Origin: Dioscorea cayenensis subsp. rotundata
Taxonomy: Eukaryota; Streptophyta; Magnoliopsida; Dioscoreales; Dioscoreaceae
NCBI RefSeq assembly: GCF_009730915.1
Contig: NC_052495.1
Location: 62,001-126,000, forward strand
Length of the DNA stretch: 64,000 nucleotides
Reading direction: 5' to 3'
Each line of letters begins with the position of its first letter. The first letter of the stretch is position 1. Position numbers and translations under genes: made by a program. A model generated the notes under the pieces. That model did no database searches, was not told the origin of the DNA, and worked only from the letters and a program-made list of their open reading frames with translations. Below, in pieces: positions 1 through 13,395 of this stretch.

Positions 1-98
1 TCCAAATTTCCTTCATTGTTTTGGAAATTGTCAGTGCTTTACTTGATGTTGCTTTCAAATTCAAATTTCATAATTGATTTGCTTTTTACATGGTGCAG

Positions 99-3000
99 TG
101 GGCTTTAAACGTTCTTAAGAAACCTATTGTCAACGTGACCTGGGTATATCAATGTTGGACTGAGCATCGCATTGTGCCTCAAGAGCCATTTAAAGTTCCT
201 CCTTTTAGTGGTCTAACAGTTTGCGTCACTAAAATACCTGCAGGTAACTGATACTGGGTTATATGGTCGAAACACATGCTTTCTTTCTTATCACTTATTC
301 AGTGGGTGTGATCAATAGGAGATGGTAATAGGGGTCCATAACTTGATCAAAAGGTTGAAAAGATATGGACAGTTGGTAAGCTGAGTATTGCTGCAGGATT
401 GTCTTCTACATGCCTAACAGTGGTTTTTTACTTTTAATTAACTAATCTGGTATTAGATTTTGTTTCACTTTCCACTGAAAACATCAGAATCCTATGTTTG
501 TGCTGTTTGCTGCTGTTTTTTAGAATGATGACTCAGGTCTTACCTTTCACTGGTAGATGCTGGCTCTTGTTTTTTTCTTTTGCCAAATTGATGTAGTGTT
601 CATTTTCTCAGACGAACGGAAGGAGATGGAAAAGTTCATTGTGGAAAATGGCGGCCATTATTCTGCTGATCTAACCAAGAAGTGCACCCATTTAGTTTCT
701 GATATATCCTTTAAAGTTTAAAGTAGTGATATTTGCAGATAATTCTTATACTTGTTTTCATTCTTTGCAAAAGCTTAAAATGAATATAAAGTCATACCCT
801 TGACATTCTGCACGCTCCTGGAGGGGATAAATACATGGTTGCGAAAAGGTGGGGGCATATTCATATTGTTACTAGGAGGTGGGTTCATCAGTCTATTGCT
901 AGGAAAGGTAATACCATCACATGCTGTTATTTGGATTTTAAGTTGACTCAATTGAGGATTTGCAAATCTTTATTCCCTGCAGTTTTTTTAATCATATTTG
1001 ACTCATCATATTTTGTCATACATGTAGCTTGTCTAGATGAGGGATTCTACCCTGTTGTCGAAGCTCCAGTTTCCTCTAATAATGTGAAAACTTCTCAGAA
1101 GGAACTGGGCAACCAACTTCAAACATCAGAGCCTATACCGCCAACAGAGTTTGGGGATCTAGAAACTACTTTGTCACAGAATATGTCAGCTACCTTGTCA
1201 GATGCTACCAAGACTAACAGTGAGAACACAGATGTACCTGTTATACAGAAGAAAGTGGAAGAAAAAATTGATCGATCTGTTGCTGAGGACTCTGAAACAG
1301 AAGACAATGACCTTTATTTGTCAAATTGTAGGATTTTACTTCTGGGTTTGGATGAAAAGCAACTATCTAAATCAGTGACTATGATACGCAGAGGTGGGGG
1401 TTCACGCCACATGTTACTGAATGAAAAACTCACTCACATTATCATTGGCAACCCTTCAGAAATGTATATTGCCTCTTTTTAGATAGCTCCTTCCTGAATC
1501 CCTTAATTTTTTATCCCCATTCCCCAGTTAAAATTACCAGTATAGAAGATAGCACATCCAGATTTAGAATTTAACTGCATTTTTTTAGGGAAAAGAAAGA
1601 GGTGAGACGCTTGGCTGCGTGGGGTGTCATTAATGTTGTGAAAGCTACTTGGTTGGAGGAATGTGATCTAGCAAAGAGAGAGCTTCCTGTGTCATTGAGG
1701 CATGTTGTTTCTGATATGTTACCGCCCAAAGGTATGCAGTGATGACTTCTTTACCTTAAACTTCATTTCTGCTTATCCTTGCTAATAAGTTGGCATTGTA
1801 ATAACATTTTGTCTTGTTTATGGATTCAAATATTATTAACTTGTAATTTTCTTGTTCACTTTGTTGTCTCAACTCCTAAGCTTCTACATGCTCCACTTGG
1901 GAGACAGCAGCTGACTTTTGCTCCGGCAAGAAGTGTAAAAGCTTCTCTGGAACTTCTCACATGCCAATGAATACAGTCTCTGAGGATAGGACCTTTGAAC
2001 GTGGATCACTGGCGGAAAAGGAAAAAGTGAGAGAAAATTCTGAAAAAGGTTTAAGTAGGAGTGGCCATGCTGAGTTAGCAACTAGCTCTGAGCAGTCAAA
2101 CAGGGTTTATTCATTGAAGAGTGCTCGTAATGATAATCTTAAAAGGCTATTTCATTCTAGCACCATGGGTTCCAGTAGAAAATCATCAAATATGTTCCAG
2201 GGGCAATCCTTCTGCTTTTCAAGCTCATTCCCAGAAGATCGGGTTAGTCTTTGTTTCCCTTTTCCTCTTGACCTCTCCATACATGTGCATCATGTCCCAT
2301 GATTATTTATTTGATATATATATATATATATATATATTTGTTAAAATACTGGGACTCCTGTTCGTCATCTTGGTTCTAATCGACAGCCACAATAGATTTA
2401 TCACATTCTTTACTCTATTGCCATTCATTCAATTTCGCTTGTGGAACAGTTGATTTTGCTGTAGTCATGCCTTCTACCTCAAGTTTGTATTTGATCAAAT
2501 TCATATTTCATCCATTTTAATATATTATGATTTTTGTATTCTAATTCAGTGTAATAATGCTTCATAGCAGAGACCTGAAATTATTGAATGGGTCAGGGAA
2601 GGGGGAGGACAGATAATTGATCACTACCAGATGATGAATGCAAATTTCATCATCGAGACTCATGGTTCTTTTCAGGGTTCTCCGGTAGCATCACAGTCAA
2701 TTGCGGTTTCCCCTCACTGGATACGCTTCTGCTTAGAGGTACATAAAATGTTGATTCTGCTATGCTTTCAGCTAGTCACTATTTTTTCTTTTGGTTCTTT
2801 TTCCCCTGTCACGATAGCATCTTCTATTGGTTTTTGCCCCCTTTTTTTCAGCATTAAAGTTCCCTTTGACAAAAATTGTTGTCAGAGAACTCGATTGAGT
2901 TCAGCTGATAGTTGCCCTTGGAGGATCACCATGATCTTTGCTCATGCATTTTTCTTATATGGATGAATTTTTGAACCGCACATGCGAGAATTCTAATGCT

Positions 3001-5612
3001 TGTTTACCTTTTAGGTCTAATGGTACTGATATAATCTAATGTGGTATCTTGATCAGTGGAAACTTATCACCACCAACTGTTCTTATCCTTGAAAGTTAGT
3101 TATAGTTCATTTCTCTTCAAATGGGAGTATTTGGTTTCATGTTGATCTCTGAAATCAATTTAAAGGAGAAATTTTATTCTGATACCAGAGAAAATTCTTA
3201 TCCAAATTCATGTTAAATTTTATAGGTTTTCTAATGAAGCATTGATGATATGATTGTTTTGTTATTTGATTATCTGAGATCGCCTTCCTACTCTCACTAA
3301 TTGAGCTCTAATCATGTGTTTGCTTTTTTCCAAGAACTTTCAGCACTGTTTCTCCTAGATGTGACTGTTATCTGTAAATTAATGCTACAACATCTACACC
3401 ATATTTTAGAACAGTGTCAATTATCATGGTAAGAATTTTCTGGATTTAGTTTCATCATATTCAGGCATCTGTTAAGTCATCCAAATCAATGAAATAGCAC
3501 TATCGTATGTGTATATTAGGGAACTCATTATATGCTGGATAGATTGTAGTGCCCATTTATTTGATTTTGCTACTATGCTGAATAATCTGATTCCCGCTTT
3601 CCCTCATGAAACACTACATTTGCTTCTTCTTCTTTCTTTGTTGTTGTTGTTGTCCTTTTTTTTTTTTTTGGGATACTTGTAAGGAGCACGCTTTTCATTT
3701 TGCTTTAGGATGGCCGCATACAAGACGTTGGAAATCATGTTCTTTTCTCACCTTTGTGCTGTAAAGTTCCATTTCCTGGGTTTGAACAACTCCGCTTTTG
3801 TGTCTCCCAGTATGAAGAGAAAGATAGGCTACTTTTAAGAAATTTATGTCATACTCTTGGAGCTAAATTCACAGAGAAACTTACTAAAAAGGTCACACAT
3901 TTGTTATGTAAGTTCACCAGTGGCCCAAAGTATGAAGCAGCATGTAAGTGGGGGATTCATTCCGTTACAGCTGACTGGATCACTGAATGTATCAAACAGG
4001 TGATGTATCTCTCTTTCTGATTGCAGCTCAAGAATTTACCTGTCTGTATGACAGATTGATTTCATCTGAATGATTTTTCAGGATGCAATGGTTTCTCTTG
4101 AACCTTTTTGGCCTAAGGCAGCTACTGCTCAGGATAGAGAAGCAGGCTTATGCACAGTGAGCCAATATCCTACACAGGCAGCTCGCATGGTTATTGCAAG
4201 TGTCCCGTCCCAGCGAACGAGTGATTCCCAAGTTCCCATAGAATGCCAAATTGCAGATGCTGGTAAGGTCATAATAATGTGACAAATGGCTTTGTTCTAC
4301 ATTTTAATTCTGATTGATCTTATTTAAATATGATGATAAAATACAAAAACCCTGAATATTATTCCTCCAACTTCACTGGGATATGTAGGATGAGATGAGA
4401 TCTTAAGATCTCAACTAGAAACAAATTAAGATAAAGCATATCAAGATTAGCAAAAAAACATCAAGCTAAGATAAACATGCTGATTAGCAGGGGTTGCAGA
4501 TCAGAGACACTCTATGACTTTGGTAAAAAGGCCAAGATTATCAGAAAATAATAGTATGAATGTCGCATCTGGTAAAGATAGGACGACTGAAGATGTCAAG
4601 GAAGTATCTAATGCTGTACCTGATGTTGCAGATGCCATTGAGGACCTATTAGCCCAGTCAAATAAGGTATTATTGGAAAAGAAATTCCTTAGAAATATGA
4701 ATGATTGATCCATCTCATTTCATTATGGTTTTGATATTAGATACACGACATGAAGTCACCTGGAGGTTCTGGTTGTGATCGAAGTGTATCCTTTTTTACT
4801 TGTACTTTTGTTTGTGTACATTGCATTTCAACTGCATACCAGAAAATTTTCTTTGACCTCAAAGCTGCAGACTTTCTCACCTCAACATCCTATTATTAGT
4901 CAGAACAATGCTGTTCCACACTCCAATTTTGAGATTGGAAGACCATGGTTAAGCAGGTGAAGTTCTTATAATATTGATATCATCAAAGTTTAAAAAAGTT
5001 TGTTTTCTATTGCATAATTTTGTCTATGATGTCTAGTTAATGTAAATAGATTTAGCTGGAGGTAATGAGGTTGTTATACTTTAACTGGATTGCCATAGCC
5101 ATGATAATGGTGTATAGAATTAGACTAAGTAATAGTCACACATTGGTTGACTTGGCAATTATGTGAATATATCAAAACGGGGCTTTCATCCTATTAGCTC
5201 AAGATTTTGGGTGGAATGGTGCCTGGATAATATTTTTGTTTTGGTTTGCATCAACATGGTTTGTAAATCCTAGAGTAAATCCTGGAATGGTGCCTGTATA
5301 TTATTAGTTAATAATCACCTTCCACATTTCCTATTCAGGGATTCGAAGCAAGAAAATCAACATAATCCTTCTGGTCATAACAGGAACTTAGGATCTTATG
5401 ATACTTTCAGTGAGACTCAAACTGAATCTCAGGTATCTGATTGGATTCTTTTCAGTGCTCTTTTTTATACAGTACAATTTAACACCTTATGAAGTTTTTG
5501 GTTGATTTAGGTGGTTGGTTATGAAGAAGATTTGTCAGGCAGACAAAAGATAATTGATAGAGTTCGATCACAGAGCATGACTATGACTCCTGATAAATAC
5601 ACTGAACCTTAG
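99..5612 (+). CDS. MEI1: TopBP1/MEI1-like multi-BRCT DNA-damage protein, 3' part
   Basis: BRCT-repeat scaffold related to animal TopBP1 and Arabidopsis MEI1, which act in the nucleus in replication-stress signalling and meiotic DNA repair (family knowledge). The 5' end lies outside the window. Exons read: 99-243, 612-703, 814-907, 1028-1463, 1589-1731, 1881-2242, 2571-2738, 3709-3999, 4082-4262, 4491-4666, 4741-4785, 4871-4956, 5339-5432 and 5511-5612 (stop TAG). All phases agree, giving 804 codons. BRCT hallmarks include VTWVYQCWTEHRIVPQEPF, the CTHLVSD..GDKYMVAKRWG block, AAWGVINVVKATWLEECDLA, SPHWIRFCLE, and THLLCKF..KYEAACKWGIHSVTADWITECI, each with the conserved late Trp. Serine-rich linkers separate domains. 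Two introns (704-813 and 4786-4870) have U12-type signals. The C-terminal 200 codons are low-complexity without a clear domain. Family assignment is firm; orthology to MEI1 is from remembered similarity. Confidence 0.88.
704..813 (+). other. U12-type AT-AC intron in the MEI1-like gene
   Basis: The exon ends ...GTTTCTGAT and the intron begins ATATCCTTT, the U12 5' splice consensus. Near the 3' end CCCTTGAC (797-804) matches the U12 branch site TTCCTTRAC, with the branch A ten bases before the terminal AC at 813. Joining 703 to 814 keeps phase 0 and restores the BRCT reading VSD-APGGDKYMVAKRWG. No GT-AG alternative keeps this frame. Confidence 0.85.
4786..4870 (+). other. U12-type GT-AG intron in the MEI1-like gene
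   Basis: The 85-base intron begins GTATCCTTT, the U12 consensus for GT-AG members, directly after GATCGAAGT. A branch-like TTCTTTGAC ends at 4857, 13-14 bases before the AG at 4870. The join is phase 0. A second AG at 4864 is also in phase but lies closer to the branch site than usual, so the 3' end could shift by two codons. Confidence 0.75.
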
Positions 5613-6784
5613 AATGCGTGAGTGGAGCTGCCAGTGAGAGTGAATTTTATTAAATTTACTCTCTTGCTTTTGCCTTGCTAATGCAGTGGAAATTTTGTGA
5701 ACTCACGCAACAATGGCAATGCTAAATCAACACCTCATTCAGTAATTGGCCACCAGAATAGATGCAGAGAAACAACTTAGACAACTGATATTTTCATGAA
5801 ATCTGCAAACTGCTGATGGGTCAACCTTGCTTCTGTTCTCTGTAGTAATACCAGCACCCATGATTCATGAATGTTCAGCCAAAGGTAAACTTCCTTGTTT
5901 GTATATCTCATGTATCCCAATGTCGAGCAATGGAAGCAATCGAAACTCTCATTTTGATGAGATCACATGATCTAGAGTTTCCATGGCTATCGTCCCTGTA
6001 CCAACTAAATGGATCACTAAATCTACAGGTCAGGTCCGTATGATGCATGCAATCGATGAGGAGACCACATCGGTACTGATTTATAAATCCATACATGTAC
6101 CAAATGTTTTCCCTTAATGCTTGATTTGTTGTAACATTTGGATCTGCGGATTTAATGATCCAAACAATTATAGATATAATGACTATGGACTTTCCAGATC
6201 AGGGAAAGCCTATTAGATGAGTGATTTCCACCACTATGTCATTTTTTTCTGTAACACTGAAACCTACAAGCTGTTTTGAATGAGTAATGGCGGCTAATTT
6301 TATTTTTACTGTCCCTTTGGTTCATTTGCAATTTGTTTCTTTGTACCCTTTTACTTTCGAATGTAGCATATTTATAATGTTTATCCACTTTTCAGATTCT
6401 TTTTTTTTTAATCTAATTTCGGGGTTTGACACTTGAATAACAAGTGAAATTCCCAAATTAATGGATTTATTTGCAGATTACTCATTCAAATCTTCACGAA
6501 TCTCATTGTTCTGTCATCTTTTTTTGTCATTATGAACACTTGTATTTATAATGAGAATTTACTGTTATTCGTTTGCAATTATTGCAAAAGTTTAGGAGTA
6601 AAATGCAAAATAAGCCAAATCCATTTGTAGTGTCTGTGAACCCTCCAAAAACCAGTGGACCTGAACAATGGTGTCCCCGCCCAAATCCTGCCATGAATAG
6701 CTCTCCATCTTTTAGTTTTAGCTAAGCTGCTGGCACTGGTATTTTAAGAAGGGATCACAAAAGGAGTGCTTGGATTTCGGTCAG
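5613..6784. other. Intergenic: MEI1-like 3' UTR and NADK2 promoter
   Basis: About 1.2 kb between two tandem genes, with no ORF of coding character. The left part should hold the 3' UTR of the BRCT gene and the right part the NADK2 promoter and leader. No clear TATA box was fixed; T-rich tracts occur near 6400. Confidence 0.6.
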
Positions 6785-9700
6785 ATGTTGGCTTTCTATA
6801 GTGGCTATGGCGCTGTGAATCTATGGCTTCCTTGTGGTGCTGAGAGAGTGCAGCGTGGCTGTGGTTTCTTGCTGAAAAACAACTGGTGGTGGCGAGCATG
6901 GAGTTTGGAGGTGCCACCACCGCAGCTGCGGTACGTCGGAGCTCGAGCTCAGCTTTCGGGTTTCCCCTCCTCACGCATCGGTTTAGACTCTCAGGTCCTC
7001 TCTTCTCTCTTCTCTGGTTTATTAAACAGTTGTTAGATGAAAAATCTGTTAGTTTTACTGTGTAGTTTTCTGTAGTTCATGAACACAGTGAAAATGAAGA
7101 ACTCTCGCATCTTGTTTGTGTCTGTGTGGTGCTTTTGAGCAACATGCTTAAACCATGTCTTTTTGTTTTTGCTTATTACTTTATTGTAGGATTTTAGCAC
7201 AATAAATGAGTAGTGTGATTAATTAGTGCTTCATGATGAAAAATATTTTAACAATTGCTAGTTTAATGTGATATGGTGAGTAGAAGACAGATGACTCACT
7301 TTGAACTAGAACTGAGAAGTTTTTATTTTGGAATTTGTAGAATTTCCAATCTCAAGATTCATCTAAGATGTTATGGGTTGGTCCTGTCCCTGGTGACATT
7401 GCTGAACTTGAGGCATACTGCAGGATTTTTAGAGCTGCCGAACAACTTCATACTGCTGTGATGGGGACTTTATGTAATCCGGAGACTGGAGAATGTAATG
7501 TTTTGTATGACAGGCCTTCAGAGGATCTGCCGTTATTGGAACAGAAGGTTGTTGCGGTGCTTGGCTGTATGCTAGTGCTTCTGAACAGAGGAAGAGAAGA
7601 TGTTCTTTCTGGAAGATCCTCGTTCAAGAATTCATTTGAAATGGCAGACACGAGCATTCCAGATGGTAAGCTTCCACCTTTGGCTATTTTTAGAGGTGAG
7701 ATGAAAAGATGTTGTGAGAGTCTGCATGTTGCACTTGCAAATTATTTGATGTTGGATGATGATCGTGGGGCAACTATTTGGAGGCGATTGCATCGGTTAA
7801 AGAACGTTTGCTATGATGCTGGGTTTTCTCGTGGGGATGGCTATCCTTGCCCTGCAGTGTTGGCAAACTGCGGACCGGTTTATTTTTCCATTTCAAAGGA
7901 TGATGAGTCATTGGAAGATTCTGAAGTGGCATTTTGGAGGGGTGGTCAGGTTACAGATGAAGGATTGTCTTGGTTAGTAGAGAAGGGATTCAAGACAATA
8001 GTAGATCTTAGAGATGAGGCCGAACAAGATGTCTACTACCAGTCTGCTATTGACCAGGCTGTTGCATTAGGAAAAATAGAGGTCATAAATTTGCCTGTTG
8101 AAGTTGGGACATCTCCTTCAGTGGAGCAGGTTGAGCAATTTGCATCATTGGTATCAGATTCCAGCAGAAGGCCTATTTATCTCCACAGTCAAGAAGGAGT
8201 TGGCAGGACCTCTGCGATGGTTTCAAGATGGAAGCAGTATGTTACACGCAATGCAAGGCATATTGAAACCTACAATTCACTTAATGGCAAGCCTTCAAAG
8301 AACACCATGGATGAAGAAAGTGACTTAGATTTCCAGAACATTATCTGTTCGAACTTACAAGGGGACAATCTTTCTGAAGATAAATTTTTTTCAGAATTTC
8401 CTAATCCGAGATTCAGCAAGGAAGGCATATCAGCAATTCAATATGAACAGCAGGATTGTGAGGCTGGTGATAAAAATGACTCCATGCAAAATACTACACC
8501 AAATGGTAATGCTAATGGTGCATACATTGTGAAGGAAGAATCTTTTTCAAGTGTCTCAATAGTGAGCAATCCACTGAAGGCACAGTTTCCTACCTGTGGT
8601 GTTTTCTCCAGAAAAGAAATGACCCAATTTTTTAAACAGAGAAAAATCTCACCTCTGACATATCTTAATTCTCAGAGGAAGAAGGTTGAAATAATACCTG
8701 ATTCAAGAAAGAAACAGAATTATCCGGCTCAGGGGAACGTTGTTCCTTTAGGTACTACCCTATCAGATTTGATCAAGCCCCAAACATCAAATGGGACATC
8801 TACTGATGGAGTTATCTGTCTCAGGACAAATGCGCCTAATATTAGCAATGCAAAACAAATGAGGAATCAAAGCTCTCCGTCTTTAGGTGCAAGTTTGAAC
8901 GGTTTCCCTCCAGTGGGATTGTCCAAGCTTGCTACTGAACCTGTAGCTTCAAGTAATTCCAGCAATAACTCCACCGAAACTCTATCTCCCCCCATAGGAG
9001 AAAAAAGGAAGACTGTGAATGGCTCTATAGATTCAATGGCAGATGGATTGGATCTTGTCCAAGGAAATATGTGCGCCTCTACAACTGGTGTTGTCAGAGT
9101 TCAATCTAGAAAGAAAGCTGAGATGTTTTTAGTCCGCACTGATGGGTTTTCTTGTATACGGGAGAAGGTGACAGAGTCTTCTTTGGCTTTTACACATCCA
9201 ACCACCCAGCAGCAGATGCTCATGTGGAAATCTACACCAAAGACTGTGTTACTATTGAAGAAGTTAGGGGATGAACTCATGGAAGAAACAAAAGAGGTAT
9301 ACCATTGAAATATTTTGTTTTTGTGGTGGTTTCTGTCAGCTTTCCTTTTCTGTTTCTTTGTCTTCCTGCATATGCATTTAGGCATCTAGTGAAGCTGGTG
9401 CTTTTGAACCTGTAGGTTGCATCCTTCCTGCACAGCCAAGAGAAAATGAATGTTCTTGTAGAACCTGATGTCCACGACACACTCGCAAGGATTCCTGGTT
9501 TCGGCTTTGTCCAAACCTTTTATTGTCAGGATACCAGGTATATTTCCATGGACCTAAAGACAAAGGTCGAACCTTATATTTTGTGTTTACATGTTCGTTT
9601 TAATTGTCAATGGTGATTTTTTTTTTATGCAGTGACCTTCATGAGAGAGTTGATTTTGTAGCATGTTTGGGAGGTGATGGTGTAATTTTGCATGCATCAA

Positions 9701-11152
9701 ATTTGTTTCGAGGAGCAGTTCCTCCAGTGGTCTCCTTTAACCTGGGATCTCTCGGATTTCTCACATCACATACTGTATGTTCAACTCTCTACTTGTCTAA
9801 CTAACTTGGTTAGTAGTTTTACTACTTAAGAGTTCTTGTTCAATTCTTTTGCTTTAGTTTGATGAATATAGAAAAGACTTGGGGGCGATCATCCATGGGA
9901 ACAACATGCTGGATGGAGTTTATATAACTCTTAGAATGCGCCTAAGATGTGAAATTCTTCGGAATGGAAATGCGATGCCTGGAAAAATATTTGATGTCCT
10001 GAATGAAGTGGTTGTTGACCGTGGTTCTAATCCCTACCTTTCCAAAATCGAATGTTATGAACATAATCGGCTGATAACTAAGGTAAGATTAAATATCTCC
10101 TATTTGCAAGCAGTGGTATGTTAACGGTCACTCCATGTCTTTATTTTTTATTTTTTTAATTTTCGCTTAATGTTGTGTATTTTTATCCTCTATTTGGGAA
10201 TGCTCCATGAGCATGTCTCATATGTGTGCTCTTGAGCTCTCTTTTCCATAATATTCTTTTTACTGCTACATTCTAGCAGCATGTGTTATTGCATTCTTGA
10301 ATTCTTTGCCTTCAAAATCAACTTTAGCATACTTTTGTTTTTAATGATCAAAGTCTTTCAGGTTCAAGGAGATGGAGTTATAATTGCAACTCCTACTGGC
10401 AGCACAGCTTACTCAACATCTGCAGGGGGGTCAATGGTAGGAATCAACAAACTAAATATCTCTATACTTGTTTTAAGCACTAGAGTTAAGCTTCAGAATT
10501 GATTGTAAAAGCTTGCAAGTAATTTAAAACGTACGACTAAATAATACGTTTATCTTTTCCTAATTTGTTTCCTAATTTGTTTCCTAATTTGTTTCTGCTA
10601 TGCATTCAGAATATATATGCAGTGCTGATTAAAACAAACTTGTGTTACAAACTCACAGGTGCATCCGAATGTTCCATGCGTCTTGTTTACACCAATTTGC
10701 CCACATTCCTTATCATTCAGACCCGTCATTCTACCGGATTCTGCTCAGCTTGAGTTAAAGGTAAACTTACTTCATTGTCAGTCATTCTTATCGCCGATGT
10801 TTCATCTGACGTTCTTGTGTAGAAATAGCCGGAATTTATCTGCCTTTTTCTTTATGGATTTAAAACATCACAAAGTGAATTGAATGTGAATGTAGTTCTC
10901 TAACCAATGCAATATTATTTGAATATGATCGATATATTAATAAAACAGATTCCTGAAGATGCAAGAAGCAATGCTTGGGTTTCATTTGACGGCAAGAGAA
11001 GGCAGCAACTGTCGAAAGGTGATTCGGTTAGAATATCGATGAGTGAACACCCTCTACCAACTGTGAATAAATCTGATCAAACTGGTGATTGGCTCCTTAG
11101 CTTGGTTCGGTGTTTGAACTGGAATGAGAGGTTGGACCAGAAAGCTTTGTGA
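6785..11152 (+). CDS. NADK2: Chloroplast NAD kinase, NADK2 type
   Basis: Phosphorylates NAD to NADP in the chloroplast stroma, supplying the photosynthetic electron acceptor (family knowledge). Exons: 6785-6994, 7341-9296, 9416-9537, 9633-9774, 9858-10082, 10362-10436, 10659-10760 and 10949-11152. Spliced length is 1011 codons plus TGA, close to the ~985 of Arabidopsis NADK2. The first ~70 residues look like a transit peptide. A long plant-specific N-terminal region follows, including a tyrosine-phosphatase-like segment ([15 protein letters not shown]) that lacks the catalytic Cys. The kinase domain carries GGDG ([16 protein letters not shown]), the NE-D motif ([16 protein letters not shown]), and the [16 protein letters not shown] loop. 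The protein ends [11 protein letters not shown]. The start is the first ATG in frame. Exon 3 uses the AG at 9415; an upstream AG at 9380-9381 would break the frame match. Confidence 0.95.
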
Positions 11153-12611
11153 ATAAAAATGTAATTTGATGAAGTTTTCCAAGAGAAGAAAGTTCAAGAT
11201 GTTGTACATATCTGTGTAGAATATACAAAGAGAGGAAGGCAAGATTATTAATCTTTGTGCATATATACCCCTGTAAAAACTTGTAATTATACTTGAGCTC
11301 TCCTTGCTATGCAAAGTGTATTTAAAAAGCTTAAAAATTTTGTGCCCCTTGAACAATTTTTTTTCTTTTTCTGTATAAACTTTTACATATGAGGCACTGT
11401 GAAATTATTTCATTGTATTTTTTTTTTTTTTGGGTGGTAATTTATTCAATTGAATTATTGATAGAGAATTAGGTGTGCATGAGACTGCATGAGTTCTTAT
11501 CAACCAAAAATTGCTTATTGGTAAGAGTGTATTTTGAGATATAGTAAGAAATGTTTGTGTATTTATTTTTATATCTTGATTGATAATAAATTTATAAAAT
11601 ATATGGAATTATATGTTGAAAATACTAATTACATATTATATATATATATACACCTAACAAAGATGCATGAGATACTCATTTCAACGTATTTAAAAGGGAG
11701 ACAAAATCACACACACACATACACATTTAGCAGTGTAGTGTACATAATTATGAGTCTGATATTATGATTAAAATTATCATACAAACCCACTCAAATTATA
11801 TATATTACAAATATCTATTATACCTAATACTTAAAAACTCAAATACATTACATGCATGGAGTTTGAGATATAAATGAGACAGCAAGTCCATGTGGAATTG
11901 AAGGCAAAATCCAGAGACACAGATAAGAGAGTTTGGGAGTAAAAGCCGGAGAAACAATGAATCTAACACACTAACTCATGATATATATATATATATATAT
12001 ATATAACATAATTAATTTCGTTCATGGGGGAATGAATCTAACAACACTTCCAACCACTTTCAACTTCTAACAATATCACAACCTTTTTCTTTATTCTCCT
12101 ACTACTTCTTCTCTTCTTAATTTGTTGACACCTATACAAATTAACATACATGCATGCACATATATATATATATATTATACTTAATTTAATTGAGTGTAAC
12201 TATAAGGTCTTGATAGATGTAATCAATCTAGTAAAGTTTTCTGCTAGATCTTAACGTTAACATGCAGGGATAAACCTTCTTCTTTTTTCTTTTTCTTTTC
12301 TCAAACAGAAATCACATGGTTTTGCATGTTGATGATATATAATAATTTCCATGCATTGTATTTGTGTTTTTGCTGCTTTTTACTCATTAATTCTTTTATC
12401 TGCATCCTTCCAACTTTACTGGATTACTGTTTTCATGTTTCTGTTTATCTCTTCCACCATTTCTCCACACACACACACACACATATAACAATATGATTAA
12501 TTAATATAGATACTAGTCTAATATAATATTTACTTTTGAGTCTAAAGGAGGGACTAGTGTTCCATATATATGAATAAATGATGGAGCTTTAATTTCACAG
12601 TTCAATCATGC

Positions 12612-12614
<3 letters not shown>

Positions 12615-12685
<71 letters not shown>
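12615..12685. repeat. (TA)n microsatellite
   Basis: About 70 bases of nearly pure TA dinucleotide. Such tracts are frequent in plant intergenic DNA and highly length-variable. Confidence 0.95.
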
Positions 12686-12692
<7 letters not shown>

Positions 12693-13036
12693 ATTTTCAA
12701 CAGTTTTAATTATATATGCATGCATGCAAATCTCTGATTTTTATGAAAATGAATATAATTAAAAATATAAACTAAGTCTATCATTGGAGACAAGCAATCT
12801 CATGAATATCTTTGATCATTCTCATCTCCAGAAAACTTTGATGTGTTGTTATGAAGTCAACATTGTTCATTATAACTAGTACTTTATATGTATATATATA
12901 TGTATGTATATATATATATATGATAATTAAATTAAAAATAAAGCTGGAGATGCTCAAAATGCCAACCAAAATAAAATTGAAAGTCTGGCATGTTTGGGAA
13001 TTTGTTATCAATGAATGAGACTGAAGAACTAGAGAA

Positions 13037-13071
<35 letters not shown>

Positions 13072-13395
13072 AGTATATGCTTGCTTTTTAATACCATTTA
13101 TATATATGATTCATGTTCCTTGATTTAGCTTCATATTCATTGCTTCTGAGCATATCCAACTCATATTAAGAGTGCAAATCACTGGATCAATTTCACTTCT
13201 TTTTCTTTAAAAAACAATTTTAAAGAATAATATATAATTAATTATTTCTAATCTGAAAACATACATATAAATAATTAATTTGTAATCTATAAATTAAATG
13301 TAAATATAACAATTCACTAGTTAATTAACTTAATAATATAAGTCATTGATATTTTTAGTCCTTGCATCTCATGGAATGGAATCTTGGAATCTCAT

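Noticed and set aside
6770-6784. TTG start for NADK2
   Set aside because: A non-ATG start five codons upstream has no support; the ATG at 6785 is in frame and gives a full-length product.
9381-9415. Earlier acceptor for NADK2 exon 3
   Set aside because: The AG at 9380-9381 gives a different frame with a stop (GCATCTAGTG..TGTAGG), whereas 9416 restores [16 protein letters not shown], which matches the family.
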